A stretch of DNA of 64,000 nt. It comes from CAWBFD01 sp963788115. GTDB taxonomy: Bacteria > Actinomycetota > Thermoleophilia > Solirubrobacterales > 70-9. The notes under the pieces are model-generated. The model did not search any database. It worked only from the letters and a program-made list of their open reading frames with translations, and was not told the origin of the DNA. Of this stretch, positions 53,395-60,612 are shown piece after piece. Each line of letters opens with the position of its first letter. Positions within the stretch are counted from its first letter, which is position 1. Position numbers and translations under genes: made by a program. The DNA lies in the NCBI GenBank assembly GCA_963788115.1, contig CAWBFD010000004.1, positions 1,302,001 to 1,366,000 of the forward strand. The letters are read 5' to 3'.

Positions 53395-53577
53395 GCCTAC
53401 GACTACCAGGAGCTGGATCGGGACGGCCGCGGGCGCTGGCCGCGCACCTGACCACGACCGGGGGGCTCCCCGGCTACGAGGCGCCGCCGGCCGCCGAGGC
53501 GGACCGGAGGAGGCCACTTGGAGCGGCTCGAGGAGGGGCTGGACGTACCGGGGTCCGGCTCCGGCAAGGGTGGTTGA
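53395..53577 (+). pseudogene. relic of the DUF4344 gene 3' end
   Basis: The plus strand repeats, with substitutions and frame breaks, the last 60 codons of the DUF4344 gene at 28646 (AYDYQEL, then PGYEAPPAAEA, GLEEELDA and the terminal GGTGGTTGAG). It is inverted relative to that gene. No 5' part is present. Confidence 0.65.
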
Positions 53578-53668
53578 GCCTCCCGGCTTCGCGCCGCCGC
53601 CCTCGCCTGCGGGAAGGACCTCTTGCCGCGATCGCCGGCCAGCGATGAGTTCGCCGACGGTCGCCTTC

Positions 53669-53674
53669 TAATCT
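53669..53674 (+). promoter_or_regulatory. -10 box (TAATCT) of the ABC exporter operon
   Basis: TAATCT lies 10 nt before ATG 53685, with no clear Shine-Dalgarno. Confidence 0.4.
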
Positions 53675-53684
53675 CGTCACATAC

Positions 53685-54506
53685 ATGAGCCTTACGGACC
53701 ACTCCGCGGTTGACGGCCTCGTCCCCTCGGTGACAGACAAGGCCCTGCGGATCGAGGATCTGGTCAAGCGCTACCCGACTGGGGTTGAGGCGCTGCGGGG
53801 CGTCTCCCTCGAGATCGAACCAGCGGAGTTCTTCGGCCTGCTGGGCCCGAACGGGGCCGGCAAGTCGACGCTGATCCACTGCGCGACCGGGCTTGCGCAA
53901 CCGACATCTGGAACGATCCAGGCGTTCGGCCACGACGCGATCGACGACTACGCCGAGGCCCGCCAGGCCGTCGGGCTGGCGCCGCAGGAGCTCAACCTGG
54001 ACTGGTTCCTCACCGTCGAGGAGACCCTCGACTACCACGGCGGCTACTTCGGGATGCCGAAGCGCGAGCGCCGCGACCGCGCCAACGAGCTGCTGGAGAC
54101 GTTCTCGCTCACCGAGAAGCGAAAGGAGCGGACCCGGACCCTCTCCGGCGGCATGAAGCGGCGGCTGATCTTGGCCCGCGCCCTGATGCACCGCCCGCGG
54201 CTACTGATCCTCGACGAGCCCACCGCCGGCGTCGACATCGAGCTGCGGCTCGAGCTCTGGCACTACGTGCGGCGGATCAACCAGGAGGGGACGACGATCC
54301 TGTTGACCACGCACTACCTGGAAGAGGCCGAGCAGCTCTGCGACAAGGTCGCATTCATCGACGAGGGTCGGATCGCGGCCCGCGGATCGAGCGCCGAGCT
54401 GGCTGCGACATACGGAGTCGCGAACCTCGAGGACGCCTACCTGGCGCTGGTTGGGCGCAAAGAGCTCTCGCGCTCGCACGTCGAGGTCGAGGAGCTCGCC
54501 TCGTGA
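53685..54506 (+). CDS. ABC transporter ATP-binding protein (DrrA/YadG type)
   Basis: This 273-residue ATPase has Walker A LLGPNGAGKSTL (52-63), a Q-loop, signature LSGGMKRR (153-160), Walker B LLILDEPTAG (173-182) and the H-loop LLTTHYLEEAEQL. It pairs with the permease that follows through a 4-nt overlap (GTGA). The closest described pairs are YadG/YadH and daunorubicin DrrA/DrrB. It exports an unknown hydrophobic substrate. Confidence 0.9.
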   Translation: MSLTDHSAVDGLVPSVTDKALRIEDLVKRYPTGVEALRGVSLEIEPAEFFGLLGPNGAGKSTLIHCATGLAQPTSGTIQAFGHDAIDDYAEARQAVGLAPQELNLDWFLTVEETLDYHGGYFGMPKRERRDRANELLETFSLTEKRKERTRTLSGGMKRRLILARALMHRPRLLILDEPTAGVDIELRLELWHYVRRINQEGTTILLTTHYLEEAEQLCDKVAFIDEGRIAARGSSAELAATYGVANLEDAYLALVGRKELSRSHVEVEELAS

Positions 54507-55270
54507 CCGCGCTCCAGATCCGCTTCATCACCCTCTGCCGGCGCGAGGTCAACCGGTTTATGAAGATCAAGAAGCAGACCATCGGCGCCCCGCTGCTCGA
54601 GACGTTCCTCTACATCTCCGTCTTCGGGGCGGCGCTCGGCTCGCGAATCGACCAGCTGCACGGGATCGACTACGTCGTCTTCGTGATCCCCGGCCTGATC
54701 ATGATGGCCTGGGCGATCAGCGCCTTCTCCAACAACTCGTCCTCGATCCTGCAGCAGAAGTTCCAGGGAGCGATCCAGGACCAGCTCTCCTCTCCCGCGT
54801 CGCCGCTCGAGCTGCTGTTGGCCTTCTCGCTGGGTGGCTTCACACGCGGCCTGGTGGTCGCGGCGCTGACCTTCACCGCCGCCTCGTTCTTGGTCGATCT
54901 CCCGGTCGACCACATCCTCGTCCTCGTGCCAGCGCTGTTTCTGGTCGGCTTCTTCTTCGCCCAGCTCGGGGTCCTGATCGGCGTCCGCGCCGAGCAGTTC
55001 GACGACGTTGCGGTCGCCCAGACCTTCGTGCTCCAGCCGCTGATCTTCCTCGGCGGCGTCTTTTACTCCGCCTCCCTGCTCCCCGAGCCGTTTCAAACCC
55101 TGACCCACTTCAACCCGGTCTACTACATGATCAACCTGGTCCGCTACGGCTTCCTCGGCTTCACCGAGGCCAGCGTGGCCTTGTCGCTATTTGCCCTCGC
55201 GGCCGCGACCGCCGCCCTGTTCATCCTCAATCTGCGCCTGTTCGCGACCGGGTACCGGCTGCGGGCCTAG
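54503..55270 (+). CDS. ABC-2 type permease (YadH/DrrB type)
   Basis: This 255-residue protein has six hydrophobic segments (APLLETFLYISVFGAALG, GIDYVVFVIPGLIMMAW, LAFSLGGFTRGLVVAAL, ILVLVPALFLVGFFFAQL, LIFLGGVFYSASLLP, LFALAAATAALFILNLRLF). It has the LQQKFQGAIQDQLSSPAS cytosolic loop typical of ABC-2 exporters. GTG 54503 is inside the ATPase gene end, so translation is coupled. The two form one exporter. Confidence 0.88.
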   Translation: MTALQIRFITLCRREVNRFMKIKKQTIGAPLLETFLYISVFGAALGSRIDQLHGIDYVVFVIPGLIMMAWAISAFSNNSSSILQQKFQGAIQDQLSSPASPLELLLAFSLGGFTRGLVVAALTFTAASFLVDLPVDHILVLVPALFLVGFFFAQLGVLIGVRAEQFDDVAVAQTFVLQPLIFLGGVFYSASLLPEPFQTLTHFNPVYYMINLVRYGFLGFTEASVALSLFALAAATAALFILNLRLFATGYRLRA

Positions 55271-55312
55271 GGCTCGATGAGCGTGCACCATCTAAAGGTG
55301 AGAGGAGAACCG

Positions 55313-55678
55313 ATGTCTCAGAACAAGACGACCGTCGAGACCTACCTCGATGGCTTCCGCAAGAACGACCACGCCCAGATCCTGTCGTGCCTCACCGACG
55401 ACATCGCATGGACGGTGTTCGGCGCCTTTCACCTGACCGGTAAACAGGCCTACGACGACGCGATCGAAGCGCCGGGATTCCACGGCCCGCCGAGGTTGGA
55501 GGTGGTCCGGATGGTCGAGGAAGGCGACGTCGTGATGGCCGAACTCGCGGGAGCCGCTACGCGCGACAACGGAGACCTAATGCGCATGTCCATGGCAGAG
55601 GTCTTCGTCATGCGCGACGGCAAGATCGCCGAACGCCGCGCATGGGTGATCGAGCTGAACGAAAACGACTACCTGTAG
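55313..55678 (+). CDS. SnoaL-like protein
   Basis: This 121-residue NTF2-fold protein (SQNKTTVETYLDGFRKNDHA, LSCLTDDIAWTVFGAFHLTG, MSMAEVFVMRDGKIAERRAW) starts at ATG 55313, preceded by gagaggagaaccg. The in-frame upstream start at 55277 has no RBS. It follows the exporter by 42 nt and may be co-transcribed. Confidence 0.8.
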   Translation: MSQNKTTVETYLDGFRKNDHAQILSCLTDDIAWTVFGAFHLTGKQAYDDAIEAPGFHGPPRLEVVRMVEEGDVVMAELAGAATRDNGDLMRMSMAEVFVMRDGKIAERRAWVIELNENDYL

Positions 55679-55832
55679 CCACCCTGAAGTCGTCCGGCGA
55701 TGCACCGGTGTCGGCGTCCACGAGAAGCACAAAGCGCCGTCAGGGCGTGCGCCGGCCGCTCTTTATCGCCTCGAAATGAGGACGATCGGTCCTCCGGAGC
55801 GCCGCTCCCGCGATTTGGCGTCGCCAACGCCA

Positions 55833-56559
55833 TCAATACTCGTCGTGTCGGCGGAACCAGAACTCGGAGTCGCCGCTCTCGTCACGGCCATTGGGAGCGC
55901 GGTCAAGCAGCGGATAGAAGCCCATCATGATCTCGACGCCGCGCGCGTACGCGGAGTAGGTGTGGTAGACGACGCCGTCGGCGAGCGCGAAGGCGCTCAG
56001 CGCCTGCTGCTCGCTCATGTATCCCGCCGGGTCTGTCCCGCACTCCGCGGCCAGCCGCTCGACGATCGGCGGAGCACCGGCCTCCAGCATCGAAGCCACC
56101 CTCTCCTTCGGCGCCGAGACGCCGAAGTCGAAGTTGAAATCGCTCTCGTATGACGACACCCAGGGGAACGTCCAGCCCATGCGCCGCTTGTAGGCCTGGA
56201 GCGTGGAGAGTGGCGCGCGCGAGACGTAGACCATCGTCACGTCGCGTGCGTTCAGGTGGGGAACGGCGCCATTGACGGTGTCCGCACTCGATGAGCAGAC
56301 CGGGCACCCCGCCTCGTACTCGGGTCCGAACATGAAGTGGTAGACGAGCAGCTGCGAGCGCCCGATGGAAGAGCTCCGCGAGGGTCCTCTGCCCATCGTC
56401 GGTATCGAAGCTGTAGTCCTTCTCGATCGGTACCCAGGGCAGCTCTTGCCGCTCGCGCGCGAGCTCGTCGTTGCGGCGCGTGAGTTCCTTCTCGCGCTCC
56501 AGCAGCGCCTCGCGCGCCGCCTGCCACTCCGCGCGCGTTCCGATCTTGTGCTCAGTCAT
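55833..56559 (-). pseudogene. DUF899 (thioredoxin-like) protein, one frame break
   Basis: The N-terminal 50 residues (GTRAEWQAAREALLEREKEL, then ELPWVPIEKDYSFDTDDGQR) and the C-terminal 180 (LLVYHFMFGPEYEAGCPVCS, RMGWTFPWVSSYESDFNFDF, GVEIMMGFYPLLDRAPNGRD) together form a full DUF899 protein. They lie in two frames, with the shift near 56360-56372. The CPVC-like Cys pair and fold suggest redox activity. ATG 56559 follows gaggaggcgataccc. Confidence 0.78.
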
Positions 56560-56715
56560 CGGGTATCGCCTCCTCGATCGTCGACCTTTCGCCCCCAGCT
56601 TGCCTGATCGCATAGCCCGCCATCCGTGCTCGAGGCGGAAGAGCGCCTTGTCGCCCTCGGCCGAGACGTCCTCGCGTAGCTGGCGTGGATCTGTACGGCG
56701 GCGGTTGGGCGGCGC

Positions 56716-57129
56716 TCACCCGCCGATCAGCCCGAGCTGAAGCGCTTGCCCGAGGTCGTCGCGGACCGACCAATGCTCGATCACCCTGCCGTCCTCGAGG
56801 CGCCAGATGTGGATCTGTTCGACCGCGTACTCCTTGCCCGTGGGAGGCTTGCCCAGGAACTCGCCCACGTGATGGCCGTGCACCCTCACCCGGGCGACGA
56901 CCTTGTCGTCCTCGCAGATCTCGTCCTCGATCTCGGCCCGCATCGGGCCCCAGATCCCACGCAGCCAGCTCACCGTCTCCTTGAGGCCCTCCGGGCCCTG
57001 GGGGTTGTCCGGCGGCGCCTCGTGGTTGACGAACTCGGGGTGGATCAGATCGTCGGCCACCTCGAGGTTGCCCCTCTCGAACAGCTGCTCGAGCACGCCC
57101 CGGGTGATCCGTTTGTTCTCCTCCGACAT
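56716..57129 (-). CDS. ester cyclase-like SnoaL protein
   Basis: This 137-residue protein (ITRGVLEQLFERGNLEVADD, HPEFVNHEAPPDNPQGPEGL, GKEYAVEQIHIWRLEDGRVI, EHWSVRDDLGQALQLG) matches the SnoaL polyketide-cyclase branch. It is divergent from the MarR gene. The dyad operator at 57156-57182 lies 27 nt upstream of its ATG, so MarR probably controls it. Confidence 0.83.
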   Translation of the reverse strand: MSEENKRITRGVLEQLFERGNLEVADDLIHPEFVNHEAPPDNPQGPEGLKETVSWLRGIWGPMRAEIEDEICEDDKVVARVRVHGHHVGEFLGKPPTGKEYAVEQIHIWRLEDGRVIEHWSVRDDLGQALQLGLIGG

Positions 57130-57155
57130 CGCAGCACCTCCGCGGACTCGATCGC

Positions 57156-57182
57156 ATAGATATCTAACACTTAGGCTTCTAT
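57156..57182. promoter_or_regulatory. palindromic MarR-type operator
   Basis: A 27-bp dyad, ATAGA-N3-CTAA-N3-TTAG-N3-TCTAT, has every non-spacer base pairing between the two arms. It overlaps the -10 region of the marR-like gene and lies just upstream of the divergent SnoaL gene's promoter. It is the natural site for the adjacent MarR protein to repress both. Confidence 0.7.
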
Positions 57183-57185
57183 CAT
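57180..57185 (+). promoter_or_regulatory. -10 box (TATCAT) of the MarR gene
   Basis: TATCAT overlaps the right end of the dyad and ends 6 nt before GTG 57192. MarR binding should block it. Confidence 0.5.
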
Positions 57186-57191
57186 AGGCTC

Positions 57192-57731
57192 GTGTCTCGA
57201 CCCCCCGCGGAGCCGGAGCCGATCGGCCGCCAGCTGGCCCGGACCGCGAAGCTTCTGCGGCGCGCCTTCGAGCGCGAGCTGGCGCTCGCCGCCGGCTCGC
57301 TGCCCACCTGGCTGATCCTGCTCGCGCTTAAAACCCGCAGCTGGAGCACCCAGCGGGAGCTGGCCGAGGCGCTCGGGATCGAGGGGCCGACCTTGACCCA
57401 CCACCTCACCGCTCTCGAGCGGGCGGGGCTCGTGAGCCGGAGCCGCGATCCAGACAACCGCCGGGTGCAGCGGGTGAAGCTGACCGAGGAGGGCGACGCT
57501 GCCTTCCATCGGCTCCGCCGGGCCGCACAACGCTTCGATCAACGGCTTCGGTCCGGGCTCGAGGAAAGCGAGATCGAGCAGCTTCGCGAGCTCTTGGCCC
57601 GGCTGCTCTCGAACGTCACCGGGGACGAGCCGAGCGCCGCCGAGCGCCCCGGAACGGCAGGCATGGGAGTCCCTCCCGGACGTTCGGTGCAGGCACAACG
57701 AAGCCGGACCTCGAGTAAGGTCGGCCAATGA
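57192..57731 (+). CDS. MarR-family transcriptional regulator
   Basis: This 179-residue protein has the MarR winged helix (TQRELAEALGIEGPTLTHHL recognition helix, then LERAGLVSRSRDPDNRRVQR wing) flanked by dimerisation helices (RTAKLLRRAFERELALAAG and FDQRLRSGLEESEIEQLREL). It should bind the adjacent palindrome and release it on ligand binding. Its last codons overlap the oxidoreductase start (ATGA). Confidence 0.9.
   Translation: MSRPPAEPEPIGRQLARTAKLLRRAFERELALAAGSLPTWLILLALKTRSWSTQRELAEALGIEGPTLTHHLTALERAGLVSRSRDPDNRRVQRVKLTEEGDAAFHRLRRAAQRFDQRLRSGLEESEIEQLRELLARLLSNVTGDEPSAAERPGTAGMGVPPGRSVQAQRSRTSSKVGQ
57716..57721 (+). promoter_or_regulatory. -10 box (TAAGGT) before the FAD oxidoreductase
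   Basis: TAAGGT within the end of the MarR gene lies 6 nt before ATG 57728. An internal leaderless promoter is possible besides read-through from the MarR promoter. Confidence 0.35.
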
Positions 57732-58858
57732 GGCGTGTCGTCGTTCTCGGAGCGGGATTCGGCGGCCTGGAGCTCACGACGATGCTCTCGGAGGCGGTCA
57801 GCGGCGAGGTCGAGGTGACGCTGATCGACGAGAGCGACGCGTTCGTCTTCGGGTTCTCGAAGCTCGACGTCATGTTCGGGCGCACGACGCCCGAGGCGGT
57901 CCGCTTGGAGTACCGTGAGATCGCGAAACCTGGCGTGCGGGTCGTGCGGGAGACAGCCACGGCAATCGACCCCGAGGCACGGCGGGTAACCACGGACGCG
58001 GGTGTCCACGAGGCCGATGTGCTCGTGATCGCGCTCGGCGCCGACTACGACATGGACGCCACGCCCGGCCTCGCCGAGGGTGGAAACGAGTTCTACTCGG
58101 TCAGCGGCGCGGAGCGGCTGGCCAGCGTGATCCCGACGTTCTCGGACGGCCACGCGATCGTCGGGGTCAGCGACGCGCCGTTCAAGTGCCCTCCGGCGCC
58201 GAGCGAATGCGCGCTGCTGCTGGACGACGAGCTGACCGCGCGCGGGGTCCGCGACGGCTGCCGGATCTCGCTCGTCCTCCCCTTCGAGACGCCCGTCCCG
58301 CCGTCGCCCGACACATCTGCTGCGCTGACGGCGGAGTTCGCGAAGCGCGACATCGCGCTGATTCCGGGCCGCCGCGTCGGCTCGATCGATCCCGCACGCA
58401 GCGTCGCGGTGCTCGATGACAGCACCGAGCTCCCGTTCGACCTCTTTCTCGGGGTGCCCAAGCATCGCGCTCCCGATGTGGTCATCGCCAGTGGCATGAC
58501 CGAGGACGGCTACATCCCCGTGGACTCGGCCACCCTGCGAACGCGCTTCCCCGGCGTTTATGCGGTCGGTGACGTGACCACGGCCGGCGTCCCGAAGGCG
58601 GGGGTGTTCGCCGAGGGTGCCGCGCGCGTCGTCGCGCAGAACCTGATCGCCGATTTGAGGGGCGGTGAGCGTTCGGGGCCCTATGACGGGCGCGGGTCCT
58701 GCTACATCGAGTTCGGCCGCGGGCGCGTTGGGCGCGTGGACATCGACTTCCTCTCGGGCCCGACGCGGACCGGCAGCTTCATCGCGCCCTCCGAGGCCCT
58801 CGCGGCCGAGAAGGAGCACTTCGGCTCGAGCCGCAGGGAGCGCTGGTTTGGCACTTGA
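57728..58858 (+). CDS. NAD(P)/FAD-dependent oxidoreductase (sulfide:quinone reductase-like)
   Basis: This 376-residue protein has two Rossmann folds: FAD-binding VVVLGAGFGGLELTT (4-18) and the second dinucleotide site in HAIVGVSDAPFKCPPAPSE. AVGDVTTAGVPKAGVFAEGA is the FAD C-terminal motif. Unlike sulfide:quinone oxidoreductases, I see only one of the redox Cys residues (FKCPP). A respiratory or persulfide-linked role is possible. Translation is coupled to MarR, which probably regulates it in response to its substrate. Confidence 0.82.
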   Translation: MRRVVVLGAGFGGLELTTMLSEAVSGEVEVTLIDESDAFVFGFSKLDVMFGRTTPEAVRLEYREIAKPGVRVVRETATAIDPEARRVTTDAGVHEADVLVIALGADYDMDATPGLAEGGNEFYSVSGAERLASVIPTFSDGHAIVGVSDAPFKCPPAPSECALLLDDELTARGVRDGCRISLVLPFETPVPPSPDTSAALTAEFAKRDIALIPGRRVGSIDPARSVAVLDDSTELPFDLFLGVPKHRAPDVVIASGMTEDGYIPVDSATLRTRFPGVYAVGDVTTAGVPKAGVFAEGAARVVAQNLIADLRGGERSGPYDGRGSCYIEFGRGRVGRVDIDFLSGPTRTGSFIAPSEALAAEKEHFGSSRRERWFGT

Positions 58859-58910
58859 CCGATGAGGGGCGCTTGAGCTGCGCCGCTACTTCAACCTGCC
58901 ATAAGGGCGG

Positions 58911-59720
58911 CTATGGGAGCGTGACGAACTGCCCCAGGAAGGCGCGGGCGGAGGCCGTGTCCGTACGGTAGGTCACGTCCGTCGCGCGGCATGGCGTGTC
59001 GCCGGTCACGGTGATCGAGACCACCAGGTTGGTGTCACCGAGGAAGTGCGGGCCCCCGGAGTCCCCGTAGCAGGTCCCACCGCTCCCCGTGGACGGATTC
59101 ATGGAGAGCTTTAGCCAGCTCTTCGTCAGCGTGTGGAAGCTCTGGGTGACGAACCGGCGCTTGCCGTCGGAGACGAGCGCATTCAGTCCCGTCCGCTTGT
59201 CCTCGCGGACGTCGCCGTAGCCGACGGCGGTGAAGCGCTGGTCCTCCAACCCGATTGTGTCGAGGAAGTTCAGCGTCGGCAGCCGGGCCGGAGTGGCCCC
59301 GGTGTAGGGCGCGTCGAGCACGACGACGGCAATGTCGTGCGGATCGGAGAATCCGCCCGATCCCGAGAAGCCGAACTCCGGGTTGGTGTGGTAGGTGCCG
59401 GGCAGGAGCGTGGTCGTCGGCAGCACCGCGCCGTCCGGGGTCACCGGCTCCGGATCGAAGGTGACGAAGACCTCATCCGGGTCGACTCCGACGTCGGGCA
59501 GGAACGCCGTGCAATGAGAGGCGGTCAGGAAGACCGTGGGCGAGATCAACGTGCCCGAGCAGAGGAGGTCCTGACCAGGGACCTCTGGATTCCAGTCGGC
59601 GATCAGCGCGCCCACGTATGGGTGGCGGTTGCCGTCGAGCTGCCCGAAGGTGATCGCCCCCGCTGGTGCCGTCGGCAGGAGCGCGGCTACCACAACGATG
59701 GCCGGAAGCAGCTTTCTCAT
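58911..59720 (-). CDS. secreted trypsin-like (S1) serine protease
   Basis: This 269-residue protein has a signal peptide (LLPAIVVVAALLPTAPAGA) and the full catalytic triad: His69 (FLTASHCTAFLP), Asp129 (SDPHDIAVVVLD) and Ser221 (TCYGDSGGPHFLG). GTLISPTVFLTASHC is the typical S1 start after a short propeptide (ITFGQLDG). It should act outside the cell. It ends convergently 53 nt from the oxidoreductase gene. Confidence 0.9.
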   Translation of the reverse strand: MRKLLPAIVVVAALLPTAPAGAITFGQLDGNRHPYVGALIADWNPEVPGQDLLCSGTLISPTVFLTASHCTAFLPDVGVDPDEVFVTFDPEPVTPDGAVLPTTTLLPGTYHTNPEFGFSGSGGFSDPHDIAVVVLDAPYTGATPARLPTLNFLDTIGLEDQRFTAVGYGDVREDKRTGLNALVSDGKRRFVTQSFHTLTKSWLKLSMNPSTGSGGTCYGDSGGPHFLGDTNLVVSITVTGDTPCRATDVTYRTDTASARAFLGQFVTLP

Positions 59721-59811
59721 GGAGCCTCCTCCGAATTACCCTGACGCGCTGCAGCGCAGACCCTAACGCACGCGTCACGGCGCCCTCGCGAAGCTCGCGC
59801 CGCCCGAGTGT

Positions 59812-59842
59812 GGTGCCCGCCGGCCTCGTGCCGGCGGGCACC
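59812..59842 (-). terminator. perfect 13-bp hairpin between secreted-protein genes
   Basis: GGTGCCCGCCGGC pairs perfectly with GCCGGCGGGCACC around a 5-nt loop, downstream of the repeat protein gene (59922) in the minus-strand sense. A second stem GAGGCGGG/CCCGCCTC lies at 59888-59911, only 11 nt after the stop. Together they are a probable terminator without a U-tract. Confidence 0.65.
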
Positions 59843-59921
59843 CCTCGGATCCGCGTCATTGGGGGGGCCGGGACGCGGACGCTCGGTGAGGCGGGCCCCG
59901 GGTCCCGCCTCGGGGAGCCGG

Positions 59922-60446
59922 CTACTCCTCCTCCTCCGCCTCTCTCACCCCAGTCGAGACGCACTTGCCGAGGGCATTGCGACCGTTCTCGTTCGCGCCC
60001 CAGGCCTCACGGAACGCGGCCGGATCTGCGGCGCGCTCGGCCCTGCACGCCTTGGCCGCGTCCTTGAACTCGGCCACGTCCTCCTTGATCTCGGCGCGAA
60101 CCGCGCTCGAGACGCACTTGCCCAGGGCATTGCGACCGTTCTCGTTCGCGCCCCAGGCCTCACGGAACGCGTCCGGATCTGCGGCGCGCTCGGCCCTGCA
60201 CGCCTTGGCCGCATCCTTGAGCTCCTCCATGACCTCGTCCGTCGTGCCCTTGATGCAATTGCGCATCGCGTACTTGCCGTAGAGGGCGCGGAACGCCGCC
60301 ATGTCCGCCTTCTGCTCAGCCGCGCACTGCTTCGCGGCGAGATTGCGCGCGTGCTCCTCGCTGACCCCGTTCCCTGCGCTTGCCAGCGACGCCGCCAGGA
60401 GCGACGCGCTGACACACGCGCAGCCGAGGGTGATCATTCGCTTCAA
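59922..60446 (-). CDS. secreted protein with two Cys-containing repeats
   Basis: This 174-residue protein has a signal peptide (MITLGCACVSASLLAASLAS) and a mature part made of a degenerate first unit and two nearly identical units. Each is about 47 residues: FKDAAKACRAERAADP then AFREAWGANENGRNALGKC, with one Cys at each end that could pair. No family is recognised. Repeats suggest a binding role outside the membrane. Confidence 0.65.
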   Translation of the reverse strand: MKRMITLGCACVSASLLAASLASAGNGVSEEHARNLAAKQCAAEQKADMAAFRALYGKYAMRNCIKGTTDEVMEELKDAAKACRAERAADPDAFREAWGANENGRNALGKCVSSAVRAEIKEDVAEFKDAAKACRAERAADPAAFREAWGANENGRNALGKCVSTGVREAEEEE

Positions 60447-60612
60447 CGTCTGGAACCTCCTTACATGGACCCTGACCCGGGATCCCCGGGCCGCTTGCTT
60501 AACGCCTGTCCGGGACAGAACGCAGACCGGCGATTCTTGTCAGGGCCTATCTCTGGGCGGCTAAGCCAGACGGCCGGTCACCCACTTTGCCTTGCGGCGC
60601 TACGGCTTATCG

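Noticed and set aside
53650..53690. DUF4344 relic continuing into the ABC operon
   Set aside because: Similarity to the DUF4344 gene stops at 53577. The rest is ordinary intergenic sequence.
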